A stretch of DNA of 64,000 bases, from NCBI RefSeq assembly GCF_001281045.1, contig NZ_CP012622.1, positions 558,001 through 622,000 of the forward strand. The letters run 5' to 3'. Numbering within the stretch: position 1 is the first letter of the stretch; every line of letters starts with the position of its first letter. A program made the translations under genes and the position numbers. Of this stretch, positions 20,646 through 31,920 are shown in pieces. This DNA is from Spiroplasma cantharicola. GTDB taxonomy: Bacteria; Bacillota_I; Bacilli_A; Mycoplasmatales; Mycoplasmataceae. The notes beneath the pieces were generated by a model, which saw only the letters and a list, made by a program, of their open reading frames with translations, was not told the origin of the DNA and ran no database searches.

Positions 20646-21608
20646 ATGAAATTAGTTTTAGTTATTGAAGTTGGGATTTCAGCATCAAAAGTAGGTTTAG
20701 TTAATCAATATGGTGATTTACAAGCTCAATTTTCAGTTGATCACCAAAAAGATAGAATAATTCCCAATTTGTATGAAAAGATAATTGATGGTTTAGAAAC
20801 TATTGGTATAAATTATGATGATGATATTGAAAAAGTTGGAATTGCAATTCCAGGTTATGTTGATCATATGCTTGGAATAATTAGATATTCAGCAAATTTA
20901 GAATTAACAAATTATAATATTAAAGAAGAAGCTGAAGAATTATTTAAAAAGCAAATTTTTGTAATTAATGATGCTAATGCAAGTGCATTAGGAGAGTTTT
21001 GAACAGGAGTTGCAAAACAATATGATTCAATCATTTTTTACTATATTGATAGTGGAATTGGTGGAGCTGTTATAACTGAGGGAAAACTTTCACCAGGAGC
21101 TAGAGGATTTGCAGGAGAATTTGGACATGGTGGTGGAATGTTTCAAGATAAGTATGACTGTGTTTGTGGTTTAAAAGGATGTATTGAACCAATGTCTTCA
21201 ACTACAGGAATTGTCAATCATTTTAAAAAGAGTTTAAAATCAAAAAAAAATCATCCAGCATCAAGTTATTTTAATAATATCGAAACAATTACTTTTAAAG
21301 AAATTGTTGAGGTTTTTGAAAATAATGAAGATCCAATTGAAGTTATTTTACTTTTACAAGAAGCTGTAGAACCACTTGTAATGCATATGGCAACAATGCA
21401 AAATGCCTTAGATCCAGAAGCTATTATTCTAGCTGGAGGATTAACTCAATTAGATCAACATATAATAAAAATAATTAAGAAAAACATTAAAAAATATATT
21501 ATTGAAATGTTTGCAGAAGAATTAACAATTGAAAACGCTCAATTAGGAAATGATTCAGCAATGATTGGAAGCGCTTATTACGCATTAAATGATTGAAAAA
21601 TATTCTAA
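20646..21608 (+). CDS. ROK-family sugar kinase, probably glucokinase, with altered phosphate-binding loop
   Basis: A 320-residue cytoplasmic kinase. The ROK zinc motif CVCGLKGCIE (about residue 176) and the catalytic Asp in VINDANASALGEF (about 106-118) are present, as is GIGGAVI. The usual N-terminal DIGGTK ATP-phosphate loop reads IEVGISASKVGLV: the Asp is Glu and GGT is lost. The family's GEIGH segment reads AGEFGHGGG. GGAGG stands 10 bases before the ATG. The C-terminal DWKIF uses a TGA Trp. Glucose is the likely substrate by family size and context; activity is uncertain. Confidence 0.82.
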
Positions 21609-21638
21609 TTTTCAATCATTTTTTTATGGGAGATTTGT

Positions 21639-21845
21639 ATGGAAATAGAAGAATTATTAAAACGAATTAATGAACTTGCTAAAATAGCAAAAGAAAGAGA
21701 ATTAACTCCAAAAGAGGTTAAAGAACGTGATCAATTAAGAAAAAGATATATTGTTATATTTAGACAAGGTCTTGAACAACAATTAGAAAATGTCTCAATA
21801 ATTGATGAAAATGGCACTATAACAAAGCCAAAAAAGATTAAGTAG
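21639..21845 (+). CDS. DUF896 (YnzC-like) small protein
   Basis: A 68-residue helical protein. EELLKRINELAKIAKERELT and the LRKRYIVIFRQGLEQQLENV segment match the DUF896/YnzC pattern of two helices ending in a short 'vvd' strand. The Bacillus member is tied to the SOS response, but the molecular role is unknown. No TGA codons. It follows the ROK kinase by 30 bases in the same direction. Confidence 0.85.
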   Translation: MEIEELLKRINELAKIAKERELTPKEVKERDQLRKRYIVIFRQGLEQQLENVSIIDENGTITKPKKIK

Positions 21846-21993
21846 TTAAAAGACTATTATCAAGAATTATTGTTCCTTAAAATATTTTTATAATTAAATT
21901 TAAATAATAAAAATTTTTAAAAATTCTTTTATTTTTGTAAAAGTTTTTATTATAATATAAATAGGCCTTAATTGGCTACGAAAGGGAACATAA

Positions 21994-22617
21994 ATGAAAA
22001 AATTATTAGGATTATTAGGAGCAGCTGGTTTAGTTGCTACAACAAGTGCAACAGTAGTTGCTTGTGGTGGAGATAAAGAAGAAGAAAAAATTGATTTATC
22101 AAAATTAACTTTAACAGTAGAATCAGGAAAAACTTTAGAAGAAGCAAAAACTGATATTACAAAACAAATTAATGAAAAATCAGCAGATGCTAAAATTGAT
22201 ACTGATTTTACAGTTACTTTAAAAAGTAAAGAAGCAAATGATGAAGAAACTGGAAAAGATGTTTTAAAAGATGGAACTGTATTAACAGTTGCAGCAACAG
22301 GAGATTCAAAATTATTAACAGGTTCAAAAGAAGTTGAAGTTGGAGCTAAACCAGAATCTGAAAAAAAAGATATATCAAAATTAACAGCTGAAATTAAAGC
22401 AGAAACTACTCAAGAAGATGCTAAAAAAGCAATTGTTGCAGAAATTGAAAAATTATCAAAAGATGCTAAAGAAACAGTGGATTATACAATTGCTTTCACT
22501 AAAAAAACTAATGAAGGTGAAGACGTTGTTGCAGAAGGTGATTCATTCAAAGTTGAGGCAACTAAGTCTTCAAAATTATTGACAGGGACAGCAACTATTG
22601 TTGTAGTTAAAAAATAA
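21994..22617 (+). CDS. Spiralin-like lipoprotein with two repeat domains
   Basis: A 207-residue surface lipoprotein. Signal MKKLLGLLGAAGLVATTSAT with lipobox VVAC|GG (Cys about residue 24) is typical of Mesoplasma and Spiroplasma. The mature part is two copies of a roughly 75-residue unit, each starting 'SKLT', containing a helix with EEAK or QEDAKK, and ending with a KLLTGS or KLLTGT strand. It is free of Trp and Cys after the anchor and Lys/Glu/Ala/Thr-rich, with visibly richer codon use than its neighbours, suggesting an abundant product. Spiralin has a similar two-unit layout; homology is inferred. Confidence 0.8.
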   Translation: MKKLLGLLGAAGLVATTSATVVACGGDKEEEKIDLSKLTLTVESGKTLEEAKTDITKQINEKSADAKIDTDFTVTLKSKEANDEETGKDVLKDGTVLTVAATGDSKLLTGSKEVEVGAKPESEKKDISKLTAEIKAETTQEDAKKAIVAEIEKLSKDAKETVDYTIAFTKKTNEGEDVVAEGDSFKVEATKSSKLLTGTATIVVVKK

Positions 22618-22685
22618 TTTGTACCTATAAAAACAAGAAATTTAAAAAACATATTATTAAAATAATTTATGCATAAAATTATTAA

Positions 22686-22714
22686 AAAAAATCCATTTAA
22701 TGGATTTTTTTAAT
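22686..22714 (+). terminator. Terminator of the spiralin-like gene
   Basis: AAAATCCAT and ATGGATTTT arms with a three-base loop are followed by a T-run. Confidence 0.7.
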
Positions 22715-22824
22715 TTTATATTTTAATTAAACTGATAATTTTAAATATATCTTGATACTTAATAAGATTTTTTTATTTTTAGAGATATAATTATTTTGAA
22801 TAAAAGTGAGGTTCAAATAGAAAT

Positions 22825-24792
22825 ATGAATAGAGAAAATAAAAATCTAAATGCTCTAAGAATTTTAGGGATAGAAGCTGTAAATAAAGCAAATTCAGGAC
22901 ATCCTGGAATAGTATTAGGAGCAAGTCCAGTAGTATTTACTTTATTTACAAAACTAATGAATTTAAATCCTAAAAATCCATCTTGATTTAATAGAGATAG
23001 ATTCGTTTTAAGCGCAGGACATGGTAGTGCTTTACTTTATAGCGCATTACATCTATCAGGATTTGATTTATCAATAGATGATATGAAACAATTTCGTCAG
23101 TTAAATTCAAAAACTCCAGGACATCCTGAATTTGGTCATACACAAGGAGTTGAAGCAACTACAGGACCCTTAGGTCAAGGTTTTACAATGGGAGTTGGAA
23201 TGGCTCTTGCAGAAAGTCATCTAGCTGGAAAATATAACACAAAAGATTTTAATATTGTTGATCACTTTACTTATGTTTTATGTGGTGATGGTGATTTACA
23301 AGAAGGTGTATGTCAAGAAGCAATAAGTTTTGCAGGAAGATATAAATTAAATAAATTAATAGTTTTACATGATTCAAATGATATTCAATTAGATGCTCCT
23401 GTTGAATTAGCTCAAAGCGAAGACATTGCTCTTAAATTTAAAGCAGCTGGTTGAAACACTTTGTATATCAAAAATGGTGAAGATTTAAAAGAAATTGAAA
23501 AGGCAATTTTAACAGCTCAAAAAAGCGATAAACCAACTTATATTGAAGTTAAAACAATTATTGGAATTGGTGCGACTAATCAAGGAACTACTAAAGTTCA
23601 TGGCGCACCTTTGGGAAATGATATTGAAACAGTTAAAAACTATTTCAATTGAAAAGAAGAGGAATTTAAAGTCCCCCAAGAAGTATATGACTTTTGAAAA
23701 GAGAATGTTTTGAATAGGGGAGTTAAAGCAGACAAAGAGTGGAGTTCACAATTTGCAAAATACCAAGCAAAAAATCCAAAATTAGCACAAGAACTTACTA
23801 AATCTATTAATAAAGAGTGAAATATTGATTTAAATGAATTACAAGCTTTAAATAAAAATGCAGAGCAAGCTACAAGAGTAAGTTCAGGGGAAGTATTTAA
23901 TTATTTAAGTAAAAATATAACTTCAATTATCGGAGGTAGTGCTGATTTATGTGAATCTACTAAAATTAAAGGTCCTGATGGAAACTATGATTTTAATAAT
24001 TTAAGTGCCAGAAATATTATGTATGGAGTAAGAGAATTTGCAATGTGTGCTATTAATAATGGAATGGCATTACATGGTGGTTTATTACCAGTAGCTTCAG
24101 GCTTCTTTGTTTTTGCAGATTATTTAAAACCTGCTTTAAGAATGAGTGCAATTATGAAAGTTCAAACATTAAGTATTTTTACTCACGATTCTGTAGCTGT
24201 TGGAGAAGATGGACCAACTCATCAACCAATAGAACAATTGGCAATGCTAAGAAGTATTCCTAACATGAGTTTATATAGACCATGTGATATGGCAGAAACT
24301 ATTGCAAGTTATTATAATGCTTTAAACAATAAAAATAATCCAAGTGTAATTGTAGCAACTAGACAAAATTTAAAGGAATTAGAACACAATAATAAAATTA
24401 TTGAAGATGTTAAAAAGGGAGCTTATATTTTAAGTGAAACAAAAAATGCTAATATTACTTTAATTGCAACAGGAAGTGAAGTTGCTTTAGCAATGGATGT
24501 AAAAGCAATTTTAGAATCAAAGGGAAATAAAGTAAATGTTGTTTCAATGCCAAATATGAATGAGTTTATTAAGCAACCAAAAAAATATCAAGATTCAATT
24601 ATCAACAGAAATACCCATAGATTCTCAATTGAATTATCAACAACTTTTGGATGACATCAATTCTTAGGTGATAATGGTAAAGCTTATGGAATTGATACAT
24701 TTGGTTATTCAGCTCCGTTCAATGATGTTATTAAAGAAATTAAGTTTACAAGTGCAGAAATTGCAAAAGACATATTAACTATATTAAAATAA
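22825..24792 (+). CDS. tkt: Transketolase
   Basis: Thiamine-diphosphate enzyme of the non-oxidative pentose phosphate pathway; 655 residues, normal length. Visible motifs are [16 protein letters not shown] (about residue 20-35), [18 protein letters not shown], the ThDP/Mg motif GDGDLQEG (about 154) ending near DSNDIQLD, and in the Pyr domain [17 protein letters not shown] and [13 protein letters not shown]. About ten TGA codons are read as Trp. It is followed by the UPF0154 gene after 53 bases, an arrangement also common in other Firmicutes relatives. Confidence 0.95.
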
Positions 24793-24845
24793 TAAATTAT
24801 TATGTTAATATTAAAAAGAATTTATTAATAAAGGAGGATCTACAA

Positions 24846-25070
24846 ATGGGGACAATAGTATGATGAGGTGCATTATTAATAGCAATAGCTACTGCTATTG
24901 TTGGGGGAATAATTGGTTTTATAATAACAAGAAAAGTTATTCAAAAACAATTAAGAGAAAATCCGCCAATTAATGAAAATCAAATAAGAGCTATGTATAG
25001 AAGTATGGGAAGAAAACCAACTGAAAGTGATATTAAAAAAACAATGAATGCTGTTAAAAGAGGAAAATAA
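24846..25070 (+). CDS. UPF0154 single-pass membrane protein
   Basis: A 74-residue protein with one N-terminal membrane helix (residues 6-28, ALLIAIATAIVGGIIGFII) and a cytoplasmic tail. The tail has the family signature NPPINENQIRAMYRSMGRKP, with a TESDIKKTM segment. WW at residues 6-7 is TGA-encoded in both positions, hiding the gene in the standard code. AAAGGAGGATC gives an excellent ribosome site. Function unknown. Confidence 0.9.
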
Positions 25071-25083
25071 TAAATTTTTCGTT

Positions 25084-25122
25084 AAAAAGAGTTTTTATAA
25101 TAAAACTTTTTTTTTTTTTTTT
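25084..25122 (+). terminator. Terminator with a 16-T run after the UPF0154 gene
   Basis: AAAAAGAGTTTT and AAAACTTTTT pair with one bulge around a short AT loop, followed by 16 T residues at 25107-25122. The same T-run sits 15 bases before the -10 box of the next gene. Confidence 0.6.
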
Positions 25123-25137
25123 ATTAAGAAAGTATTA

Positions 25138-25161
25138 TATAATTATTTAGGAATTAATTCC
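25138..25161 (+). promoter_or_regulatory. -10 box and 12-bp palindrome at the start of the 25164 gene
   Basis: TATAAT at 25138-25143 is followed by the perfect palindrome GGAATTAATTCC at 25150-25161, two bases before the ATG. The palindrome would be the transcript's first bases and would mask any ribosome site. Confidence 0.4.
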
Positions 25162-25163
25162 GT

Positions 25164-25889
25164 ATGAAGTACAGAAATATAAATTATAAAATTAGAACGG
25201 TGGACAAAAAAATGATACAAGTTTTTACTTGTAAAAAATTTAAAAGGGTAAATGCATTTTTATTATACAACGAAGATAAAAAAGCTGTATTATTTGATAC
25301 AGCTTACCAATCGTATAAAGAAATAATAAAATTTGTTGAAAGCAATAACATTCAAATAACAGATATTTTTATAACACATGGTCATTTTCCACATTTTTAT
25401 GGGTTAAATGAAATTTCTAAAAATCAAAATAGTCCCAATGTTTTTATAGGAAAAGAAGATTTACTAAATCTATTTGATCCTATAAAAAATATGAGTAACT
25501 ATTTTGAAGGTGTTAATAAATGTATAATAGAACCTATAAAAAATTTGAAAGTAATATCACAAGATGGCAAAGTTAATTTAAATGGCTATGATATTGAAAT
25601 ATTTAAAAAGAATTGTCATACAGAAGGTTCTTTAATAATTTCAGTTCCAAAAGAGAAATGTTTATTTACAGGTGATTTCATTCTTAAAGATGAAACTTAT
25701 TTAGTTGATGGATTATTGCAACTAAATAATGAAAATGAAAAGTTGATTTTAGAAACTTTTAACTGACTAATAAGTAATTTCAATAAGGATTTTTCAGTAT
25801 TTACTGGTCATTATGATTATGGATTTAAAATTAATAATATTTTAGAAGATAAAGACGCAAAGTTGCTAAGAAAATATACTTCAAAATAG
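25164..25889 (+). CDS. Metallo-beta-lactamase-fold hydrolase with an altered metal site
   Basis: A 241-residue cytoplasmic protein of the glyoxalase II-like group. FITHGHFPHFYG (about residues 69-80) is the HxHxDH motif with Pro76 in place of the metal-binding Asp. Other ligands are present: NCHTEGS (about 154), FTGDF (about 169) and FTGHYD (about 215). A nearer ATG at 25212 after GGTGG would start the protein right at the first beta strand and may be the true start. Two TGA are Trp. Loss of one Asp would disrupt the second metal site, so it may be mononuclear or non-catalytic. Confidence 0.78.
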
Positions 25890-25913
25890 TAATTTAATCT
25901 ATTAAATTAAAAA

Positions 25914-25952
25914 AATGTACTTTATTTTAAGTACATTTTTTTTTTTTTTTTT
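25914..25952. terminator. Terminator between convergent genes with a 17-T run
   Basis: AATGTACTT (25914-25922) pairs with AAGTACATT (25929-25937), then T residues continue to 25952. On the left is an A-run, so it can serve plsY as well. Confidence 0.75.
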
Positions 25953-25955
25953 AAT

Positions 25956-26795
25956 TTATTTTTGCTGATTTTTTTCAACTTTTAATTCAGATTCTGTTTT
26001 AATATTTTTTTCAGATTTTTTAGATTCTTCCTTTTGTTCATTAGATTTTATTTTATTTTTTCCTAAAAAGGCAGGTTCAGTACCTTTGATTAATCTAATA
26101 ATATTTTGATAATGTCTTGCTAAAAGAATAATTGCTGCAAAAGTTATAACTAAATTTATTATTAGAAAACTATCCATAGGTGATTCGTTTACTAAATGGA
26201 ATTTATTATATCAAACAAAGGGAGCAAAAGCATTTTGAAAGTCATTGCCATTAATTGAAAAATGCTTTAGTCCAGAAAGTTGAGGAATTCACATTAATAT
26301 TGCAGCTAAAATAGCTGCAAATATTGAACCAATACTTACTTTTTTTGAAACTAAAACCAAAACTAATCATGTTGTAAAAAATATTAATCCAACAAGGATA
26401 TTAGCAACTAGCATTAAACCTAAGAAACAACTAACAGCTTTTCCACCTTTAAATTTATAATAAACTGGTCAACAATGACCAACTAATGCAAAGAACCCAG
26501 GAATAATTAAAATTGTATTTTTAAAAATTTCAGTTGAACCTGTTGGTATTAAACTAATTAAAAACGCAAGAAGAACTGCTAAAAATATTTTAAAGGAATC
26601 TAATAACATAATTACAACTCCTCATTTTTTACCAATAATACGACTTGCATTTGTAGCACCTGCATTTTTACTTCCTTGTTCTCTAACATCTTTATTGGTT
26701 TTTAATTTTACAATCGCAATTGAAAATGAAAAACTTCCTAAAAGATATGCAAGAATAGAAGTTATAAAAGTTCCTATAATAATTCCTAAAGTCAT
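25956..26795 (-). CDS. plsY: Glycerol-3-phosphate acyltransferase PlsY
   Basis: Membrane acyl-phosphate:glycerol-3-phosphate acyltransferase, first step of phospholipid synthesis; 279 residues. [11 protein letters not shown] opens the family pattern, then motif [15 protein letters not shown] (about residues 41-55), [17 protein letters not shown] (about 107-123) and a late hydrophobic helix. Typical PlsY is about 200-215 residues; here an insertion near residues 170-190 and a 40-residue Lys/Glu tail lengthen it. Seven or so TGA are Trp. AAGGAG lies before the ATG. The locus is convergent with the 25164 gene. Confidence 0.93.
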
Positions 26796-26926
26796 ATTTT
26801 AAACTCCTTATAAATCTAATAATCATAATTTATCTTACTATAAAGTTATAGTAATATGCAATAAAATAGTTTAGAATAATAAAATAGTCCTACAAATTAT
26901 TTTTAAAATGGGAGGGTTTATTAAAA

Positions 26927-27610
26927 GTGAAACTAAGTGAAAAAATAAATTTAAAAAGTATGATTTTTAATTTATATAAAAAAGATTTATTAGGTCTTTT
27001 AAGCAAAAAAGAATTTAATTTGAGCGAAGAGCAAAAAAATGAATTAATTTCTTTAGGTCAAACAAGTGAGTGTAAAACATTATTTGAAGGAATTAATAAT
27101 TTTTTTGAAAAAAATATTAATAATGAACCAATTGAATTAAGTTTAATGTTAACTTTAGTTTTACAAAGATATCATTATTTTTATAAGACTGAATTAGAGT
27201 GAAGAACTTATTGTAATAATTTTGAAAAGATTGAAGAAAAAGATCCAGGGGAATTCTTTTTAACTTATATTAGTAAGTTTTTTAATGACCAAATAGAACT
27301 TTACAATAATAGTTATCAAGAGATAATCGAAGAATTCAATATTGAAAAATGAAATAAAAAATTTTCACAAGATATTAAAGTTCTTCTGAAAAATATTAGT
27401 AAATCAAATAATTTTCAAGAAAAATTATACAATTGTGAACAATTGGTTTTATTTTTACAAGACACAAAAAACATCTATTCTAGCTTAGAAGTTGTTGGGT
27501 TAGAAAAGGAAAAGCAACAATTTCTAGCTCATACAAATGAAGTTAAAATAATATTTCAATCATTAAACCATTTAGTAAATGAGATATTAAAGCAAATCAT
27601 TGCTGTTTAA
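26927..27610 (+). CDS. Soluble helical protein of unknown function
   Basis: A 227-residue protein with no signal or membrane helix, mostly helical (EQKNELISLGQTSECKTLF, later KQQFLAHTNEVKIIFQSL). The start is a GTG at 26927, preceded by GGGAGGG at ten bases. Trp codons are TGA. It is 12 bases from a small membrane-anchored coiled-coil protein, presumably its operon partner. No family recognised. Confidence 0.65.
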
Positions 27611-27622
27611 AGGAAAAGAAAT

Positions 27623-27934
27623 ATGTTTAATAAATATGACAAAATGAATCAAAAAGAGTTAGAGGAAAAACTTTTAATTGTGGAAAAAGAATATAAAGAG
27701 TTATTAAATGAAGAGAAAAAAATTGATAAAAAAGTGAAAAAAAATTTATGATGGTGATTCTTTTTTCCCTTATTAGGTTTTCTTTTCTATCAAATTCATC
27801 TTAAAAGACGAAAAGAGAATGATAAAAACTATTATATTATTAAAGATAAAAAAAAGGATTTAATTTATATTGAATTAGAAATTCAAGTCATTAAATCTAA
27901 AATTGAAAAAGCTAATCAAAAACTTGAAAAATAA
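27623..27934 (+). CDS. Small coiled-coil protein with one membrane segment
   Basis: A 103-residue protein. Residues 5-38 form a Lys/Glu coiled coil (KELEEKLLIVEKEYKELL). A hydrophobic stretch WWWFFFPLLGFLFYQIH at about 44-60, with three Trp two of which are TGA-encoded, is a probable membrane segment, and a second coiled coil follows. AGGAAAAG precedes the ATG. Likely cotranscribed with 26927-27610. Function unknown. Confidence 0.6.
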
Positions 27935-27940
27935 AATTAT

Positions 27941-28693
27941 TTACAGATTGTAAACAATATAACTCATTAAATACATAATTAAAGAACTTCTTGTTGATTC
28001 TAAAAATGTTCCACGCTCTCAATAATCAACAGTAATAATTTGACTATATTTATCAAATTTATGTTCTTGTGATGGAGAACAGATAATAAAAATATTATCT
28101 GTTTTAGTTTTAAGTAAATTATAAAAATTAATAACGTACTGATTATCTAATCCAAAAGCAATTATTAAAAAAGTATCTTTATTTGTTACTCTGTTAACTC
28201 AAGTTTCATTTAATTTTCTTTGATAGTTAAAATGACCATTATATCCTAGTAAATTTAATTCACTTATAAATAACTCAGTATTAAATAATTGTTGATAACA
28301 ACTAATAGCATAAATATTTTTTGCCTTTTTAATGGAATTAATTAATTCCATTATTTTATTTTCCTGAGTATCAATAAAATTAAGAGAATTGTCTATTAAA
28401 TTTCTATAAGAGTTTTTATTATTTTGACCAATGTTAGTTAAAGAAGATCAATTATAATATTCAGTTTCAACTTTAATTCTTATTGCCAATTCCTTAAATC
28501 CATCATATCCATATTTTTTTGCAAACGCTGTAATGACTGATTCAGAACAAAAACTTTCTTTTGAACATTCATTAATTTTAGGCGTTTTTTTATTTTCAAT
28601 ACACTCAAGCAGATAATTTGCAATAGATACATGAGTTTGGTTTTCCAAATTTGCTTTTATTAAAATCAATTTTTCTTTAATACTTTTGAACAT
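27941..28693 (-). CDS. RpiR/MurR-family transcriptional regulator
   Basis: A 250-residue sugar-responsive regulator. The N-terminal helix-turn-helix of RpiR type is visible as SESVITAFAKKYGYDGFKEL (about residues 52-71). The C-terminal half is a SIS-like sugar-phosphate-binding domain (KKAKNIYAISCYQQLFN, then TFLIIAFGLDNQ). It is divergent from the 6-phospho-beta-glucosidase gene, 118 bases away, and most likely controls that operon in response to a phosphorylated beta-glucoside. Three TGA codons encode Trp. Confidence 0.83.
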
Positions 28694-28764
28694 ATTTATC
28701 TCCTAGGTATATATTAGCAAACTTCTTTTGAATTTCCAAAAAAATTCTCCATTTCTATAAATCA

Positions 28765-28792
28765 TTGTAAAAAATATTCTAAACCTTACAAT
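28765..28792 (+). promoter_or_regulatory. Promoter of the beta-glucoside operon
   Basis: TTGTAA at 28765-28770, a 16-base spacer and TACAAT at 28787-28792; GGAGG follows at about 28801. A short inverted repeat GAATTT/AAATTC near 28729-28746 is a possible site for the divergent regulator. Confidence 0.5.
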
Positions 28793-28811
28793 TACTAATG
28801 GAGGTATTAAA

Positions 28812-30173
28812 ATGATTAATTTTTCAAAAAAATTTGAAATAGGTGCTTCAATGAGCGCAATGCAAACTGAAGGAAAGGGTGTTACTAAAATAGGTCAATT
28901 AGCGTTTGATAAATATTTTCAAGAAAAGCCAGAGTTATTTCACAATAATATTGGTCCTGATATAACATGTGATATTACAAGACACTATAAAGAAGATATT
29001 AAAATGTTTAAAGAGATTGGCTTTGATTCATTAAGAACAGGTTTTTCTTGAGCAAGATTATTTCCTGATGGTAAGAATGTTGATTTACAAGCAGTAAGTT
29101 TTTATCACGATTATATTAATGAATATAGAAAAAATAAGATAAAAATTGTAATGACTTTATTTCACTTTGATATGCCGCTTTGAGCTCATCAAAAAGGTGG
29201 TTGAGAATCAAGAGAGGTAATTGATTCTTTTGTTCAGTATTGTGAGTTTGTTTTTCAAGAATATGGTGATAGTGTAGATTCTTATGTGACTTTTAATGAA
29301 CCATTAGTTCCTGTATATGAAGGTTATTTAAATGATAGACATTATCCTGCAATAGATGACCCTAAACAAGCAGTACAACAAGCCTATGGTATATTTTTAG
29401 CTCATTCAAAAGTACTATTGGCTTTTAGAAAATATGGTTTAAAAGCTCCAATTGGTGTAGTTTTCAATTGAAATTATACATATGCTTTTTCCAATTCAAT
29501 TGAAGATCAAAAGGCAGCTAAAATTTATGATGCTTATGTTAATAGAGGACCTTTAAATATTATGTTTAATGGTGTTATTGATCCAATTTTAATAAAAACT
29601 TTAAAACAATATTCAATCTTGCCAATTTATAGTGAAGAAGAATTATTAATAATTAAGCAAACCAAAATTGATTTTCTAGGAATAAACTATTACTTCCCTT
29701 GTAGAGTAAAAGCTCAAAGTAATGGCAAAAATAGATGAGTTATGGATAATTTCATTATTGATATTCCCAAAGATGCCAAAATAAACCCTCATCGTGGATG
29801 AGAAATATATCCTGAAGCTCTTTATGAAATTGGAATGGAAATTAAAGAGAAATATAATAATATTGCTTGATACATTGCAGAAAATGGAATGGGTGTTGAA
29901 AATGAAAATAGATTCAGAGATGAACAAGGAGTAATAAATGATGATTATCGAATTGAGTTTTTAGAAAATCATTTAAGTCAAATTAAAAAGGCAATTGATG
30001 ATGGTTCAAATTGTTTTGGTTATCATATTTGAGCTGCTTTAGATTGTTGAAGTTTTAGAAATGCTTTTAAAAATAGATATGGTTTAATTGAAATTAATTT
30101 AAAAGATCAAAGCAGAAAATTTAAAAAGTCAGCTTTTTGATATAAACAATTAATTGCAAATAAGAAGGGATAA
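28812..30173 (+). CDS. 6-phospho-beta-glucosidase, glycoside hydrolase family 1
   Basis: Hydrolyses phosphorylated beta-glucosides delivered by the adjacent PTS transporter. It has 453 residues, usual for GH1. The acid/base Glu lies in VTFNEPLVPV (about residue 163) and the nucleophile Glu in YIAENGMG (about 359). The N terminus FEIGASMSAMQTEG and WARLFPDG match GH1. C-terminal FGYHIWAALDCWSF carries the phosphate-site region. About 15 TGA are Trp. The gene starts a two-gene operon with 30179-31897. Confidence 0.92.
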
Positions 30174-30178
30174 TGAAA

Positions 30179-31897
30179 ATGCTTAAGAAGAAATATATTC
30201 AATCTGTTCAAGATATTTTTCAATATTTAGGTGGTTATGAAAACATAAATTACTTTACTCATTGTATGACACGAATGAGATTTCATTTAAAGGATTGAAA
30301 GGTAATTGATGAAGAAAAAATAAAAGCTAACGAACATGTAACTGGAATTAAAAAAAATGAAGGTGGAGATGAGTATCAAATTATTATTGGTATGGAAGTT
30401 GCTGAATTTTATGAAACATTTTGTAAGATAAATGGTTATGATACTGATGGTAGAACTTTATTAGTAAAATCAACTAATTCAAAAGATAGTGATTTCAAAA
30501 CAAAACAACTTGAAGAGATTAAACAAATTAAAGGAAAATTTAGAGTTAAAGGTTTTACAAATAAATGTTTGTCATTTGTTAGTAAAGTCTTTTCACCAAT
30601 AGTTTATCCTCTAATTGGTTATGGACTTTTATTAACAATTTGATCACTAATGACTGTTGAATGAAATGGAGATGGTACTTCATTAGGAGACAGTATTCAT
30701 TTCTTTGGTCAATTCGCAAGTATACTTGATATTTTAACTAGTACTTTTTCATTGTTTATTACTATAGCTGTAAGTTATACAGTTTTTAAAGCAATGCGAT
30801 GTACTTCAATTTATGGAATCCTAATTGGTGTTGTTTTAACTGCTCCGGGTTTAGTAACAATGGGAGCAGTTCAAGTTGAAGAAGGTCAAACTATTTTGTC
30901 ACAGTATCCAGGTTGAACCTTATTGGGAAAAGATATTGTCTATCCATGAAAAATAAACTTTAATGGTCTAATGGTACCAATGATTGGAGTGGCAATCTTT
31001 GGAGCTTATATGGAAAGATGAACTTCTAAAATTGGTAATGCCACTGCAAGAAATATTTTAAGTCCAATATTAATAATTGGTGTGACATTTATTTTTGCCA
31101 TATTTATTGTGGCTCCAATTGGATTATTATTTACAAATTATTTATCAATTTCAGTTAATTGATTAAGTACAAATAAAATAGCAAAATATATTGCATTGCC
31201 ACTTTTAGGAGCACTATATGGTCCTCTTGTAATAACAGGATTACATCATTCTTTAACTCCAATTATTTTACAAGGTCAATCAGCTTATGGAGCTACAATT
31301 ATTCAAGGTTTATGTACATTATCAAATGTATCTCAAGGAGTAGCTACAATTGCTTTTGTAGTTTTAAATCGAAGAGTTAGACAGTTAAAAGAATTAGGAG
31401 TTTCAAATGGTGTTTCAGCTATTGTGGGGGGAATTACTGAACCTTCATTATTTACAGTAAACTTAAAACACTTATTTCCTTTAATTGCATGTTCAATAGG
31501 AGTATTTTGTGGAAGTATAATTCTTGTAGCTTCAAATACTTTTGCTTTACAAGGAGCTAGTTCAATATTTGGGTTCTTAATGTTTCAACATAAAGCACCA
31601 GAAGCAACAGGAGTTACTACTTGAATTGGTGGGGGATTTGTTTGAGGGGGAATTTCAATTATTGTAAGTTGTTGTGTAACGTTTGTAATGACTCTTATCT
31701 TAGGAAAAATTAAATATTTTAATTCTAGAACTCGAGATTTACTTTTAGAAGAATATAAAGAAGATTTAAATGAATTAAAATTAATATCAAAAGGTGATTT
31801 TAAAGAAATACTCAAAAAAGAAAAAGAAACTAAAAAGTCCTTAAAGCACCAAATCAAATTAGAAAAAAGAAATAAACATATCAGAAATAATGTATAA
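30179..31897 (+). CDS. Beta-glucoside-type PTS permease, domains IIBC
   Basis: A 572-residue transporter that phosphorylates its sugar during uptake. The IIB domain (residues 1-90) has the canonical active-site pattern THCMTRMRFHL with Cys about residue 28. The IIC domain runs from about 130 to 520 with GLHHSLTPI and the GGITEPSLF loop typical of the beta-glucoside/sucrose branch. There is no IIA domain; it must come from another gene. The tail after 520 is a Lys/Glu-rich cytoplasmic extension. I prefer the ATG at 30179 (9 bases from AAGG); an ATG at 30173 overlapping the previous stop is possible. Confidence 0.92.
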
Positions 31898-31920
31898 CAG
31901 CAATTTTTAGACATAATTTA

